A DNA stretch of 64,000 nucleotides, taken from contig NSJX01000019.1 of NCBI GenBank assembly GCA_002286715.1, positions 1-64,000 of the forward strand, in the 5' to 3' direction. Positions within the stretch are counted from its first letter, which is position 1; each line of letters starts with the position of its first letter. Both the position numbers and the translations under genes were made by a program. This document shows, in pieces, positions 1 to 11,852 of this stretch. Under the pieces are notes generated by a model that saw only the letters and a program-made list of their open reading frames with translations, was not told the DNA's origin and did no database searches. The stretch comes from Dentipellis sp. KUC8613. Lineage: Eukaryota; Basidiomycota; Agaricomycetes; Russulales; Hericiaceae.

Positions 1-794
1 TTTCCCGATTGGGTTGTTTACGTCTCGTTGTCGTTATGGGCGTCGACACGAGGCGCGAGGGGAGTGATGGTGATGAAGCGAATAGAAGCACGCACCGATG
101 TGAAATTTTCCTATTGCGGTAGCGTGCACGCTTCTTTTTGATGTCCGGGGCTCGGTGGTTTCTGAAGGTGTAAAAAAGTGTAATGGGCGCGGTAGGGGGT
201 ATGGTTTGACCTCTTGCTCACACCGTGCACAATACACCAGACTCAGTTATATAGAGCTCCGAAGTATGTAGTGCGTGGGTACAGGCAAGAAAAGGTCGAG
301 CGCGCCAGAGGCGCGCTCGCCGACTATATAGTACCCGGCCATCAGATAATCTGATGGCCGGTAATTAGCGTACGCGAGTCCGTTATGTCCGTGTCCGGTC
401 CGTGTACCGTACTCGGTCCATGTACAGTACTGGTAACGTAAGCAGAGACGCGTTAGCACGCGTAGACGTTACAACGAGAGACAGTCAGTGTGATCGATAC
501 AAACGGGAAATAAATGCACGTGCCATATTCAGATACGATGATGTTTAGTGAGCGAGCGTGAATAACACGACTTTGAATGCTATTGCCAGAGTGCATGTCA
601 TTGTGGAAAGCAAGGAATGAGGAGCAGGAAACGCACAAATCGAATCCGTCATCACAGAGCCGACATATCGGCGCACGACACGTGTAACTTGCCGAGTCGT
701 AAACTACACGTATCGCCAATACGAAAATCCGCCTGACGGCAGCCAGACTGGCAACGGAATTCAAATCGGCCAGCGTCGTACACGAGCACCTGCG
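1..794. other. Intergenic, no gene recognised
   Basis: I see no conserved domain or convincing exon here. The open frames are short, lack family motifs and have no good splice partners. The stretch holds one perfect 27-base palindrome (annotated separately). It is rich in short GTCCGTGT/GTACGG-like words around positions 390-435. It ends where the duplicated HIR1 segment begins. Confidence 0.6.
335..361. repeat. Perfect 27-bp palindrome
   Basis: The arm CCGGCCATCAGAT (335-347) is followed by a single A and then its exact reverse complement (349-361). It could be a dimeric protein-binding site or a small hairpin. No gene lies close enough to assign a role. Confidence 0.8.
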
Positions 795-1110
795 AGGAAT
801 TCGAAGGCCACAGGCAACAGCGATCAGCGGGGCAGGGCCTCGAGAAAAGGGGAAGTCTTCCTAGGTGAATGGACTCGAATACACCATGTACATACTACCT
901 CTACAAGCACATCCGCATGCTAGAACTAATCTCACACTACTGTAATGCTATAAATTACACAAACACCAAGAAAAGAGGAATGACGAAGTCAACGGGAAAA
1001 ATACCACACCATAACGACCACCGACAACTGTGACATAGCAGAACACGACACCATGCCGGCTTTACCAACCTCAAGGATATACACACTCTACAGTCAGCAG
1101 TCGGACGCGC

Positions 1111-3132
1111 TCAGTCGTCCGCGGGCGCCGATGCGCGCTTAAGCAGGTCTTGCTAGTCGAGCGCGAGTTTGGTGAGTGTTTTGCTGCGGGCTGTGAATCG
1201 TTCGAATCGTGGTCAGTCGGTTGGCCACGTATAGGTTACGATAAAATTAAAAATAGATGTAAGAAAAAAAAGGAGAAACGGGTAGCCACAAGCAAGAAAA
1301 ACTTCAGAAGACGACAAAATGACAGGAATACCAGCCCGAAAAGTATAGAAGATTGACAGAAGCCAAGAAACAGAGGAGGCACGCACCAAAGATCACTAGA
1401 ACATCCTTCAACAAATCGCGCTTGCAAAAGCCGAGCAGCATCGGGCTCCATCCCTCCTCCTTCGTCATCCCCGGGCGCCTACACGCACACACACGCATCA
1501 TCAGCACTCACACCTCTTGGCCCCACGCCCAAAGACCAACGACAGAACACGCACCAATGCACCGGCCCAAACAGCTCCTTCACCACCATCGGCACGCTCT
1601 CCTGTGCGCGGTCCCCGCCCAGCGTACGCACCTTCGTCGGCCGCTCGTTCAGCATGCCCTCCATCGCGTGCGACTTGCGCTCGCCGCCGCCGAATACACT
1701 CGTGTCCAGCGCGTCGATTGGCACGTCTCCGCTGTCCACGCTCGTGCACATCCCTACGCTCATCCCCATGCCCGTGTCGGCGTCGTGCGCGACGGGCGGC
1801 GGCGCGCACACCGACTAGTGCATCGCAACGCCCGGCCCGATGAGCGACGACGGCCCCAATGTGGATGCAGTAAAAGGCGCGGTGGACGCGGACGGCACGC
1901 CGTGCAGCGTCGGCTGCCCGCGCTTCTTCGTCCTGCGCTTCGCGACGAGCCGGTTGATGTGCTCGCCCCGGGGCTCGCGCTCCCGTGCGTGCCCGCGCCG
2001 AACCCGTTCTGCGGCTGCTGCGACCATGCACGGATGGGAGACGGCGGCGGTGTCACTCCCTGCCCGCCCGACTGCGAATGTGTGCGTGCGGACGCGACTG
2101 TATGCGAGTGGTGTGCCGGGAGAGGGGGCGGTGTGAATCCGAATTTCTGGAGGCACTGCTGCTGCGCTCAGAGTGGCGCCATGTGCATGCCTTCTAGCTC
2201 CTCTTCTGCGAAACTGAATACGCATCTCCTTCACCGTAATGAGTGGCCGCGCAAACATCGTTTGCCGCACCGCGACCTCCACAGTGTTTTCATGTCCAGC
2301 AAGACAGATGTCCGACGTCCAGCTGTTGCGCGCAATGACTGCCGCAATGAACACAAACCCCTTATTGTTCGTCACGGTCGCATTCGACGCCGTGATATGC
2401 GCGCCGTCGGGTGACTAGCTGCACAGTACGGTCAGACTCTGAGAACGCTTTGATGAATGACGACGAACCTGAGACGGCGAAAGAACGTGCTCCCAGGCGA
2501 GTCCTCGAATGGCTTGCGCATCTCCGCCTCGATCTGCAAGTCCGTCGTGCGTCAGATCTTGACGCTCCGGTCGTCGGACTGCGTCGCAAGGAACTCGCCG
2601 ACCGGGTTCCAGCACACATCGTTCACGGAGCCCTGGTGCTGGTCGATCTTGTGCAGACACTCTGTAGCTCATAATGTGAGAACATAATTAAATGGGAGTG
2701 AGAATGGAGTCTGGCGACGTACCGAATGTGTGTTCGCACCAGTTGAGCACCTGCGAGTCGAGCCCTACTGAGGCGAGATATCTGTCCTCAGGAGACCACG
2801 CAAGGTCCGTTACATCTGTTTCATGATGAGGCATGTCTCAGAGAGAAAGACAGGAACTAGTAGAAAGACGCACCACTTTCACGCCCCGGGCGTCGCTTCA
2901 GCGGTTTCCACCCCTCCACATTTACTTCATCCTTGCCTCAAACCTTGCTTCTCGCCGTCCTGCAAACCACAAACTCCCAAAGATCAGCTCAGAGTCCCAC
3001 CGCGCACCATACACCACACACACTCACGGATCCAGATCACATATCATCACAATCTCATCGTCGTTCCCGCTCGCAAGCCACCGCCCCGAATGCGCCCAGT
3101 GCACGCACAGCACGGGACTTCGTGAACCTCAT
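1111..3132 (-). pseudogene. HIR1 pseudogene (histone chaperone HIRA relic)
   Basis: This is a broken minus-strand copy of the intact HIR1 gene at 7837-11433. The start codon (3132-3130) and stop codon (1113-1111) positions are still visible, but the body is destroyed. A deletion right after the fifth codon removes the first intron and most of the first WD40 exon and shifts the frame. A second deletion removes most of the exon that corresponds to about 10092-10250 in the parent. A third removes 1001 bases and its join lies at 1572-1585. Near the 3' end the conserved Trp codon of the last exon is TAG (1155-1153), a nonsense change. Blocks encoding WD40 segments and the region before the Hira domain remain readable in pieces. 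No product is expected. Confidence 0.9.
1572..1585. repeat. Deletion scar with 14-bp microhomology
   Basis: The word CAGCTCCTTCACCA occurs once here. In the intact HIR1 gene it occurs twice (8300-8313 and 9301-9314), exactly 1001 bases apart, and the intervening DNA is what the pseudogene lacks. The sequence to the left matches the first parental site and the sequence to the right matches the second. This is the expected outcome of recombination or slippage between short direct repeats. Confidence 0.9.
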
Positions 3133-3648
3133 GTTGAGTTCCTAGTATGTTCGGCGTGGTACCGTGCGCGCTGGCCATTTGATCCTATGGCCAGAAATTT
3201 CTAGTCGAGAGCGCCAGTACAAGACACGCGTAAGAGGCGCGATTTGCGTACTGCTCAAGTTGATGCTTGGCTAGTGCCATACGTTTGCGAACGTCTGTTT
3301 GGCTCCCGCTGTGCGGCATCATCTCATCGTTCAATACTGACTACTTACGCGCCATCATGCGCCATGAGTGAGCGTTGAACGTTGAACGCAGACGAGATTA
3401 TAGAGGATGACGATACGGACATTCAGCAGCTGGAGGGTAGTACTCCTCAAATGCTGTAGTCGAAACCTGACGCCCCTCAGGTACATGCCGGTGCAGCTGA
3501 AAGTATAGGGGAAGAAACATCATTTGTAATGAAGCGGTCTGAAAGCAAGCTAGCCCAATCACATTTCACACAAGACCGAAAAGACGGCATGTAATCCCGA
3601 ACTCAAAGCATATAGAGTGTTAGCTTCCAAGCCGCGACTACAGTACTA

Positions 3649-5034
3649 TTATAACAAGCGCGCAACGGTCACGGTGTTACGAGCCTCGTCAAAGATACTA
3701 TAGACGTTCTTAAGGAACGGAATACCAAATAGCCACTCCCCGTGACTCCTAGCCCGCGAATCCTGCACGAGGGACAGGCAGTAGTGAACTCCTTGAATGT
3801 CTTGAAGATAAGATCCAACCAGATCGCGGGCCTGTATCTGGAATGTCTTCCCCTGGATAGTCACCAGGATAACAGAGGCCAGCGTACGCGGGTCGCTGCA
3901 TGGGATGATGCTAAGCGTGGTACCGTCGGGCTGAGGGTGCACAATGGCATTTGGTATCGCGGAATTGAATAGCCCACCGGCACCCGGAGGCGCCGTTATA
4001 GCTTCGGCCCCAGAGTCGAGGATCGCACTGGTGATGGGGATCGGCGCGTTGTTCACCGTCAGCCTAGCGACTCTGATGCCGTATAGACCGTCAGTCCTTG
4101 TGTTGATCGACGCGGCTTGTGAATTGGTATCGAACTTGGCGAAGTTGGGTGCACCAAGGGATAGCTCTCCGGCATTCCTGTCGGCAAGACGCGGGAGCTT
4201 GAGACCGAAGAGCAGACCTGGAATCGCCCCCCGGCCGGAGAGAGTTTCCACTACGGTATGCTGGCCCATCCTGGATTTCCGCTGCAGTGTAGGAAAATAG
4301 GGAGAAAGTGAGCAAGAAGGAATGGTAATAGTCTGGGGTGTGCTTACACTCGTCGCTAACCCAAGAATGCCGTCTGCCCTACTTCCAAGCATGTTACCCT
4401 GGACGACGTTTGCCACTCCAACAGGCACTTGTGGAACCGATATCCTGCCTACGGTGAGCGTGTCCGAACTGACCCGACCGGTCACCCCTGATCCATCTTC
4501 GTAACCAATAGTGAACGGTGTACTTGATATGTGAAGGGTATGCGAGGAAGCGGGTCCTATGCCGCTATGCCCGCCCTAAAATCGTATTGATGAGACGACG
4601 AAGCAGAGAGGAGCCAAATGAGGACGTACAAGTGTGGTCGAGGTTTCCGAGGGGACCCAGAAGTCCGCGGAACCCGTATCTAAGAGGGCCTTGAAACTTT
4701 TTTGCCGGTCTCCGAGCTTCAGTAGGGCCACGTAACCCTTGTCCGTCAAATCATGGGCGTTCTGATTGGGCAGCGGTAAAACCGGAAGGCGTATTGGTGG
4801 CGGCGGTGGCGGCGGGGTGGCGCGCGCAGACAGCTTTCCGCTAGATGACATGGTCAGCTTAGATATAAGTGGAAAGGAAATAACATACTTCGCTGAAGAA
4901 AGCACCAGCGTGCTATTGCTGTCGTTACTATTTTCGACGTTTCGTTGTCCAAGTGGAATGGCGGAGACGTAGGTCGGATTGGAAAGAACGAGCAACAACG
5001 CGCTCAGCGCAGTCAAGGACGCCGTGAATTGCAT
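3649..5034 (-). CDS. Secreted pepsin-like aspartic protease (family A1)
   Basis: Predicted endopeptidase acting outside the cell or in the secretory route. The model has four exons with introns at about 4892-4845, 4629-4576 and a 66-base intron near 4340-4275, giving about 405 residues. The start at 5034 gives a hydrophobic signal peptide (MQFTASLTALSALLLVLSNP), which the longer upstream frame would bury. A Pro-run linker precedes the mature part. The N-lobe catalytic motif is DTGSADFWV and the C-lobe motif is DSGAEAITAP. The C-terminus has the LFGIPFLKNVYSIFD block usual before the last strand. The first and third introns are multiples of three without stops, so retention is possible. The first has a donor GTATGT, a branch-like CTGAC and a TAG acceptor and is probably real. 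Substrate is unknown. Confidence 0.9.
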
Positions 5035-6147
5035 GATTCGTGGAAGAAAGAGAGAGGGACAAGAACGAAAAGGAGGGAGAACGTATAGAGGAAGGGCCAG
5101 CCTTGCCAAATTCCAGCGTCGAGGACGAGCTTTTATAGCTGCAATCATGGACTCCGATTCTCTGCTTCACCCACTCGTGTTTGCTTCGTTCGAACTTCCC
5201 GCGGATAGTGTAATGGCGAGACGTACGGACACACGATCAAGCGTCATCAGAGCTTACGATGGGACGCGCACTTCAGGGCACCGGGTGGCGAGGTTCGGGG
5301 ACATGTTCGATCGGTTTGGCTGAAATAAACAATCCACCGATATATTTTCAGTTTTCGTCTTGGGATTTTGAAGGCGCATTATCTGCGCTGATCTTTAATT
5401 CACAACAGTCTCATGTTTAATTTTGGCCACGCACTTCGTTGAGACTGTTTGCAGACACGACGTACCACCAAAGAAAGGCACTGGAGTTTTGAAGTTGTAG
5501 CGAGTCAAAGAAAGCGCCAGTGGACGTAAACAATTTTCGAGCGTTCGTACAGTAGAACCCGATGCGCGTTAAGTTTTCCGGCGTTCAAGTCCGTTAGATA
5601 GTGCTATACCACTTGCACGGGTCAATTTAACTTCTATATATGAAGGACACGAAAATCACCAAGAGTTATGTGTACTAAATATCCTTGGACGAGTGGGACT
5701 AATCCGAGTTTTCAAGGGCATTTGAATTGCAACAACGGAGCTCGAGGTTCTAGGGCATGTTTCATGTTTTCACGTATTGGTGTATGGATCAATCGCGGAC
5801 CCAGTGTGGGATTGCGACGCGATGGGCATGGCGGCCTGGCTGCGAACATCCCGTTGGACAGGTTGGAATTTTTTCAGCTTCGGACAGCACAATCCATCAG
5901 CAATTTTAGGCCCTCGGAATCGCGAAATTCTCCGATGGTGACAGAGGCAGCGAGCTCCAACCTAAGTTTGATCTCACGTGCCAAGCGTCTTGTAGCTTAA
6001 AAGCGACGCGCGATATCCGTGCTGTAGCAAGCCTGGTCGCTTCTCCCATTCGTTGATTACAGGTGCCGGACACCTATTTCCTTCGTTCAACTCCATTGCC
6101 TTCCTCGTCTTTCAGCTTCTTCGTTTGATCCAGAGCCAAATACCACG
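5035..6147. other. Divergent intergenic region (protease / secreted protein)
   Basis: This stretch separates the minus-strand protease from the plus-strand secreted protein and must hold both promoters. No exon is supported. A 10-bp inverted repeat (AACAGTCTCA ... TGAGACTGTT) lies near 5405-5450. The 5' leader just before 6148 is pyrimidine-rich, as in many fungal genes. Confidence 0.5.
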
Positions 6148-7161
6148 ATGCTTACCCGAACCCTCGCCGCTGCATTGACACTACTCGTGGTCCACAGTCA
6201 TTCAACATTCGCTGGACCTATTGGGTCAGTGAACACGAGTTAAGGCGACGCACCGGCAACTCACAAATCCCATAATCTTTTTAGGCGTGTTTCCCGCGGC
6301 TTTTCGACGTCTGACATCCGGTATGTGATAATTGTACCCTCTGCGGCGTCTGTCGTAGTCCGTGTTATGTTAATTGATCAACGTCGTCAGCGACTCGGAT
6401 GCCGGACCGATCGCGCGCTTCGGGCGAGACGAACTTCCAGCCGGGATGTTCGAGAAACGGTATGCTCTATTGGAAGCTGTGACATAGACATCAGTGCTAA
6501 ACAAATTCCACAGTGCTAGTCAAAACTCAACTGCGGCAGCCATCGCCCCGGCGCCGCAAGCGGCAAAACCACTATCTGCTGCGCCTGTGCCTGCTAGAGC
6601 TTCTTCGTCTCTAGCTTTGCCTGCCAGCAAGGCCCTCCAGCCGTCCATCAGCGCAGCCGTCGCCCCTAAAGGCGGCCTCAGCGTATCCCCCTTACCACCA
6701 TCCGCCGCGACCGCCGCTGCCACTGGCACGGTATTACCCACGGTGCTGCCCTCGGGCGTATCGCTCAGCGTGCCCTCAGACTTTCCCGGGCTCGGGCCAG
6801 AGACCGGAACGGGGCTGCCGCTGGTGACCACCCTGTTTAGCGCGCCAGCGGTGGCGTTTTCTACGATCGCTGGCAGTGGTATTGACTCCGAGCCGTCGGC
6901 ATCTGCCGTTGCTCAGGCTGCAGTGGGAGGGAAGTCGGCGACGGCTCCTGCTGCTCAAGCCACGGGCGCCACGCCTGCAGCCGAGATCACTAGCGCGCCC
7001 GGTGGTCAGTTGGCGGCCCCATCTTCGTCATCGACTGTTGGGTGCGTCTCTTTGCTGAAAGACGGGAGTCATACCTGATGCTGACCGATATGCGCAGGGT
7101 CGCCCGGAGACGGGGCATGCGCAGGCGTGCCCAAAAGAGTGTCCTTGATGGTCTGGATTAG
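6148..7161 (+). CDS. Small secreted Ala/Pro/Ser/Thr-rich protein with Kex2-like site
   Basis: Unrecognised secreted protein of 257 residues from five exons (6148-6224, 6285-6320, 6391-6459, 6514-7041, 7098-7161), all with GT/AG borders and consistent phase. The start gives a clear signal peptide (MLTRTLAAALTLLVVHSHS), probably cleaved near STFA|GP. A pro-region of about 40 residues then ends in FEKR at residues 58-61, a classic Kex2/furin-type processing site. The mature part is a low-complexity run rich in Ala, Pro, Ser, Thr and Gly without cysteines. The last exon adds a short, strongly basic tail (Arg-rich, ending LDGLD). It may be a cell-wall or secreted-effector-like protein. No domain supports a more exact role, and the last exon is the least certain part. 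Confidence 0.65.
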
Positions 7162-7836
7162 CGAAGGGCGAAAACGGGTAGTCCGTAGAATAGTTGATTT
7201 CAGCTACGGAAGGCTCGGTCAGTCCGATCACATGCGAGATAAAAATGAACGCACGTCTTGTTTTTGGAGATGATATGTCCAGTGTGTGAGTGACACCAAG
7301 CTACTGTAGTTGGCGGACATTGTTGGAGGGTCAGTAGAATTCTTCTTACATAGTGAGTGCGGATCGCGGGCAATATGGAGAAAGCGCGCGTCAATGCATA
7401 GCATCCTCGAGCCGATACAGTGGCGCGCGTGAGCCTAGCAGGAACTACTTGGTGCCACCAAGCTCGGCGCAAAGACTACCGTACCCTGCACCAGTATGGA
7501 AATCGACCTAATGGTTGCCGAATTGAAGCCAAAGGCGACGTCGATTGGCGGGAGCGGTTTCGATGAAAGGGAGATAGGGAGATATTCCAAGAAAAATCGA
7601 GGCGAACTACGATGACTGAATATACCACGCACGCACTTACCACCTGTATGAGTACATCCGGGTACGAGGACTAATCTAACACTACTGCGATGCTATAAAT
7701 TACCGAAAATCGACGACCAGGCGAGAAGAGAAAAAAAAGAGGAATGGAGAGGTTTAGTGCGAAGACATCGAACAACACCAACCACGACAGCCACAAAAAA
7801 GCGAGACTACACTCGACCGTAGGCAGCCAGATGCGA
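7162..7836. other. Intergenic, 3' flank of HIR1
   Basis: No gene is supported. From about 7518 the sequence belongs to the duplicated segment and matches 795-1110. It should contain the 3' untranslated region of HIR1. Confidence 0.5.
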
Positions 7837-10800
7837 TCAGTCATCCGCGGGTGCCGACGCACGCTTGAGCAGGTCTTGCCAGTCGAGCGCAAGCTTTGTG
7901 AGAGTTTTGCTGCGAGCTGTGCACCGTCAATCATAGTCAGTCAGTCGGTCAGGAACAGGGACAGGTAAACGTAAACGTAAGAAAAAAGGAAAACAGATCA
8001 CCGCAGGTGATAGAAGGGTAAGTAAAAACATAACCAGGCGGCAGAAAGAAAGAAAGTTCAACGCGGGTAGTAAAGAGGAACGAGAGAGAGTAAGTAAGAG
8101 AAAGAAAGAAAAGGCACGCACCGAATATCACAAGAACGTCCTTCAGCAGATCGCGCTTGCAAAAACCCAGCAGCATCGGGCTCCAGCCATCATCCTTCGT
8201 CATCCCCGGTCGCCTACACATACGAATCAGCACCACACACATCTCGCGTCCTCGCGTCCAACGACAGAAACAAGGCACGCACCAATACACCGGCCCAAAC
8301 AGCTCCTTCACCAGCTCCTCCGCCTTGCCCCTGAACCCCTCGTCCGCGATCTTCTTCGCATACACCAGCAGCACCTGCTTGAACTCCGCCGCGCTGTCCA
8401 GCACCCGCGCCGCATGCAGCTTGCTCTCCAGGTGCCCCAGCGTCAGCGCCGCACTCCACCACGCAGGCCGTGGCGCCGCGCCCGATGGCGGCGGCGTCTG
8501 TCCCGCAATGGCCGCTTCGACCGCTGCGACGGGCTGCAGCGTGCCGCCGGAGCGGCGCGACGACCACGCGTCGGAGCCCTGTGCCCACCACGCGCCCGAG
8601 AGCGTGACGAAGGCGCCGAGCGCGGTGTCGTAGGAGTGCGCTGCGCTGGCAGTTGTGTGCAGGATGGGGCTGCCGTTGGGGCGTGCGGAGAGGGAGATGA
8701 TGGTCACGGGGGCGCCGGTGGTGGAGGCGTTGGGGGAGAGCGCGAGGAGCGGGCGGACGGAGGTGGGTTGGAAGTGCGCGGTCGCTTTTTTGACGTTCCT
8801 TATAGGTAGCACGATGAGGAATGTAAGATGATTGAAAGAGAGAAAAGCATACCAGGAGTAGAGCATCCCTGTGGATGTGAGCGCGATGAGCGAGGCTTTG
8901 CACCCCGCGAGGAAGCTGACGGCCGAGTCGAGCGTGAGCGTCGGCATGAGCCGCCGGCCAGTGGGTGAGTACACATTCAGGCTGCCGTCCGCCAGCGCAG
9001 CCGCACTGAACACGGTCGTCGCCGCGAGTGCGACCACGGGCGACGGCAGGAAGTCGAGCCACTGCGTCTGCTTCCCGCTCGTGTACGTGATCTCCGTCAC
9101 CCCTGCGACAAGCAGCGAATAAATGAGCCAGTCCACTCCAAGCATGACATAGGACACTCACCAGACTCCGCATTCCTCGCCTCCACCGCATCCTCCGCCG
9201 CCTCGAGCACCCTCGCACTCAAATACGTCAGCACCCTCGGCGGCTCGAACACATCCCCACTCGCGCCCGCACCCACGCCCGCACCGCCCGGCGCCCTCGC
9301 CAGCTCCTTCACCACCGCCGGCGCGCCCTCCCGCGCGCGGTCCCCGCCCAGCGTGCGCGCCTTCGTCGGCCGCTCGTCCAGCACGCCCTCCATCGCATGC
9401 GACTTGCGCTTGCCGCTGCCCAGCGCACCCGTGTCCAGCGCGTCGATCGGCACGTCCCCGCTGTCCACGCTCATGCCCATCACCATGCCCATGCCCATGT
9501 CGGCATCGTGCGCGACCGGCGGGGGCGCGAACACCGACTCGTGCATCGCGATGCCCGGGCCAATGAGCGACGACGGCCCCGCCGCAGGCGCGGTGGACGC
9601 GGACGGCACGTCGTGCAGCGTCGGCTGCACGCGCTTCTTCGTCTTGCGCTTCGCGACGAGCCGGTTGATGTGCTCGCCGCCGTTCGTGCCCGTGCCGAAC
9701 CCGTTCTGCGGCTGCTGCGACTGCGCGCGCGTCGGGGACGGCGGCGGCGTCACGCCCTGCCCGCCCGACTGCGACTGTGCGCGCGCGGGCGCGACGGTGT
9801 GCGAGTAGTCTGCGGGTAGCGGGGGCGGTGTGAATCCGAATTTCTGCAGGTACTGCTGCTGCGCTGAGTGTGGCGCGATGCCCTCGAGCTCTTCTTCTGC
9901 GAAGCTGAACACGGCGAGCGTTCCGTCAGATGATACTGCGTACAGCGTCAAGCCGTCCCACGACCTGTCAAGGGCCTGTGAGTTCGAGACAAGGGACTAA
10001 GTAAGTACAGGATGCGTACCAACTCAGATCCATAATCTGGCGCTCAAAGACCTCCTTCGCCACGATGAGAGGTCGGGCAGACTTCGTCTGCCAAACCGAC
10101 ACCGAGCGGTCGTCCGCACCCAATGCGACTACAGAACAGATATTCGACGTTACCACTGGCGCAGTTGGATTGCGCAGGAATATGTGTGGATTGTACGCCT
10201 TGTCACGAATCAAGTTTATGAGAAATTTTGGGGAAGTGAAGCTAGCTGTGCCGACTCACCGCGACCTCCACGGTGTTTTCGTGTCCAACAAGACTGATCT
10301 CCGACGTCCAGCTATTGCGCGCAATGACCGCCGCGATGAACACGAACCCCTTATTATTCGTCGCATTCGACGCAGTGATATGCGCGCCGTCGGGCGACCA
10401 GCTGCACAGCACTATCAGACTCTCAGAACGCTCTGATGAACGATGAGCACGAACCTGAGACGGCGGAAGAACGTGCTCCCGGGCGAGTCCTCGAACGGCT
10501 TGCGCACCTCCGCCTCGAGCTGCCAGTCCGTCGTGCGCCAGATCTTGACGCTCCGGTCGTCGGACTGTGTCGCGAGGAACTCGCCGACCGGGTCCCAGCA
10601 CACACCCTTGACGAAGCCCTGATGCTGGTCGATCTTGCGCAGGCGTTCTGGCAGTTCGCGATATGAGAACAGAATGAGATGGAATTGAGGATGGAGTCTA
10701 GCGACGCACCGAGTGTAAATCCGCACCAGATGAGCACCTGCGAGTCCAGCCCTACTGAGGCGAGATATCTGTCCCCGGGCGACCACGCGAGGTCCGTCAC

Positions 10801-11825
10801 ATCTACTTGGAATGAGGCACATCTCAAAGACAAAGACGGGGCCTAGAGACACGCACCACTTTCATGCCCCGGCAGCCGCTTCAGTGGTTTCCACCCCTCC
10901 ACATTCACCTCGTCCGAGCCCCACACCTTGCCCTTCGCCGTCCTGCGCACCCCAAGCCACCAAAGATCAGCCCAACGCCCCGCCGTACACGACACGTCGC
11001 ACACACTCACGGATCCAGATCCCAAATCATCACAATCTCGTCGTCGCTCCCGCTCGCGAGCCACCGGCCGGAATGCGCCCAGCGCACGCACAGCACGGGG
11101 CCGGTGTGCATCGTGAGCGTGCAGAGCGACTTGGGCGGGCGGCCGGACGCCTCGGACGCCTGGTGCAGGATCGGCTTGGTGCTCCAGATGCGCACCTTCG
11201 CGTCGAGCCCGCCCGTCGCGATGCGCGACCCGTCCGGGTGCACGTGCACGGAGAACATCGACAGCCGCTTCGGCGACTGGTCGTTCTTGGTGGATGGGTC
11301 TGAGGGGGCGTGGTGTGAATGGGAGATATGAGATTTGCATGGAGGTTTGGGATGGGGATGCGAGGCGGGGTAATGGATGGTTGGATGCAGGCGTACCTTT
11401 GTGCATGACCCATGCCGGCTTCGTGAACCTCATCCTAAGCTCCTAAGTTCGGCGTGGTACCGCGCGCGTTGGCCACTCAAATCTATGTCTAGAAGTTCCA
11501 GGTGAAAGTGCCAGAATCAAGATACGCGCGAGAGGCGCGGTGTGCGTACTGCTTTGATGCTCGGCTAGTGTAAGTCCTGTACGCGTCCAATGGTACAGAG
11601 CCTCATTGCCTTGTGTTTGTAGACGTCTGTTTGGCTCCCGCTGTGCCAGTGCGGCATCATCTCATCTTTCTTACTACTTACTTTTATACACCATCACGAG
11701 CGGGCGCTGAACGCAGACGAGGTTACAGAAAAACATGACACGGATCTTCAGCAGTTGCAAGGTACTGTCCAAATGCCACAGTTGAAACTTGACGCCCCAC
11801 AGGTACATGCAGCAGCCAGCTGAAC
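7518..11825 (-). repeat. Segmental duplication, intact copy carrying HIR1
   Basis: This is the partner of 795-3505, in direct orientation about 4 kb away. It contains the whole HIR1 gene plus roughly 300 bases of 3' flank and 390 bases of 5' flank. It keeps all exons and introns, so the other copy is the derived, deleted one. Confidence 0.85.
7837..11433 (-). CDS. Histone H3-H4 chaperone Hir1/HIRA
   Basis: Subunit of the HIR complex, which deposits H3-H4 outside S phase and represses histone genes in the nucleus. Twelve exons: 11433-11397, 11299-11011, 10942-10857, 10802-10710, 10647-10455, 10401-10260, 10198-10020, 9964-9162, 9102-8853, 8798-8283, 8213-8122, 7916-7837. They encode 919 residues. 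The N-terminus MRFTKPAWVMHK and the following block MFSVHVHPDGSRIATGGLD are typical of the family. WD40 repeats fill about the first 350 residues (DEIVMIWDL, LASVGLDSQVLIW, RSVKIWRTTDW, DDRSVSVWQT). A disordered B-domain-like middle follows, then the Hira domain (around LASTGMLYSW and KELFGPVYW) up to LLKRASAPADD at the end. All splice phases agree. The start is fixed by the conserved N-terminus. A decayed duplicate lies at 1111-3132. Confidence 0.95.
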
Positions 11826-11852
11826 TTATCATCAACGCTTCAACGTGTCTCA
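11434..11852. other. Divergent promoter region of HIR1
   Basis: This gap lies between the HIR1 start and the unassigned plus-strand locus at 11853. Most of it (to about 11825) is copied in the pseudogene segment. No exon is seen. Confidence 0.5.

Larger units (their letters stand above)
795..3505 (-). repeat. Segmental duplication, decayed copy of the HIR1 segment
   Basis: This segment aligns by eye, in the same orientation, with about 7518-11825. The similarity starts before the 3' end of the gene (for example the shared words around ATGCTATAAATTAC near 945 and 7690). It continues past the start codon into the promoter: GACGTCTGTTTGGCTCCC-like words occur near 3290 and 11625, and near 3470 and 11790. 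The copy is shorter because of internal deletions inside the HIR1 relic. Outer borders are approximate. Confidence 0.85.

Noticed and set aside
1353..2414. 353-residue plus-strand frame across the HIR1 relic
   Set aside because: It lies antisense to a recognisable pseudogene and has only His/Arg/Pro-rich composition.
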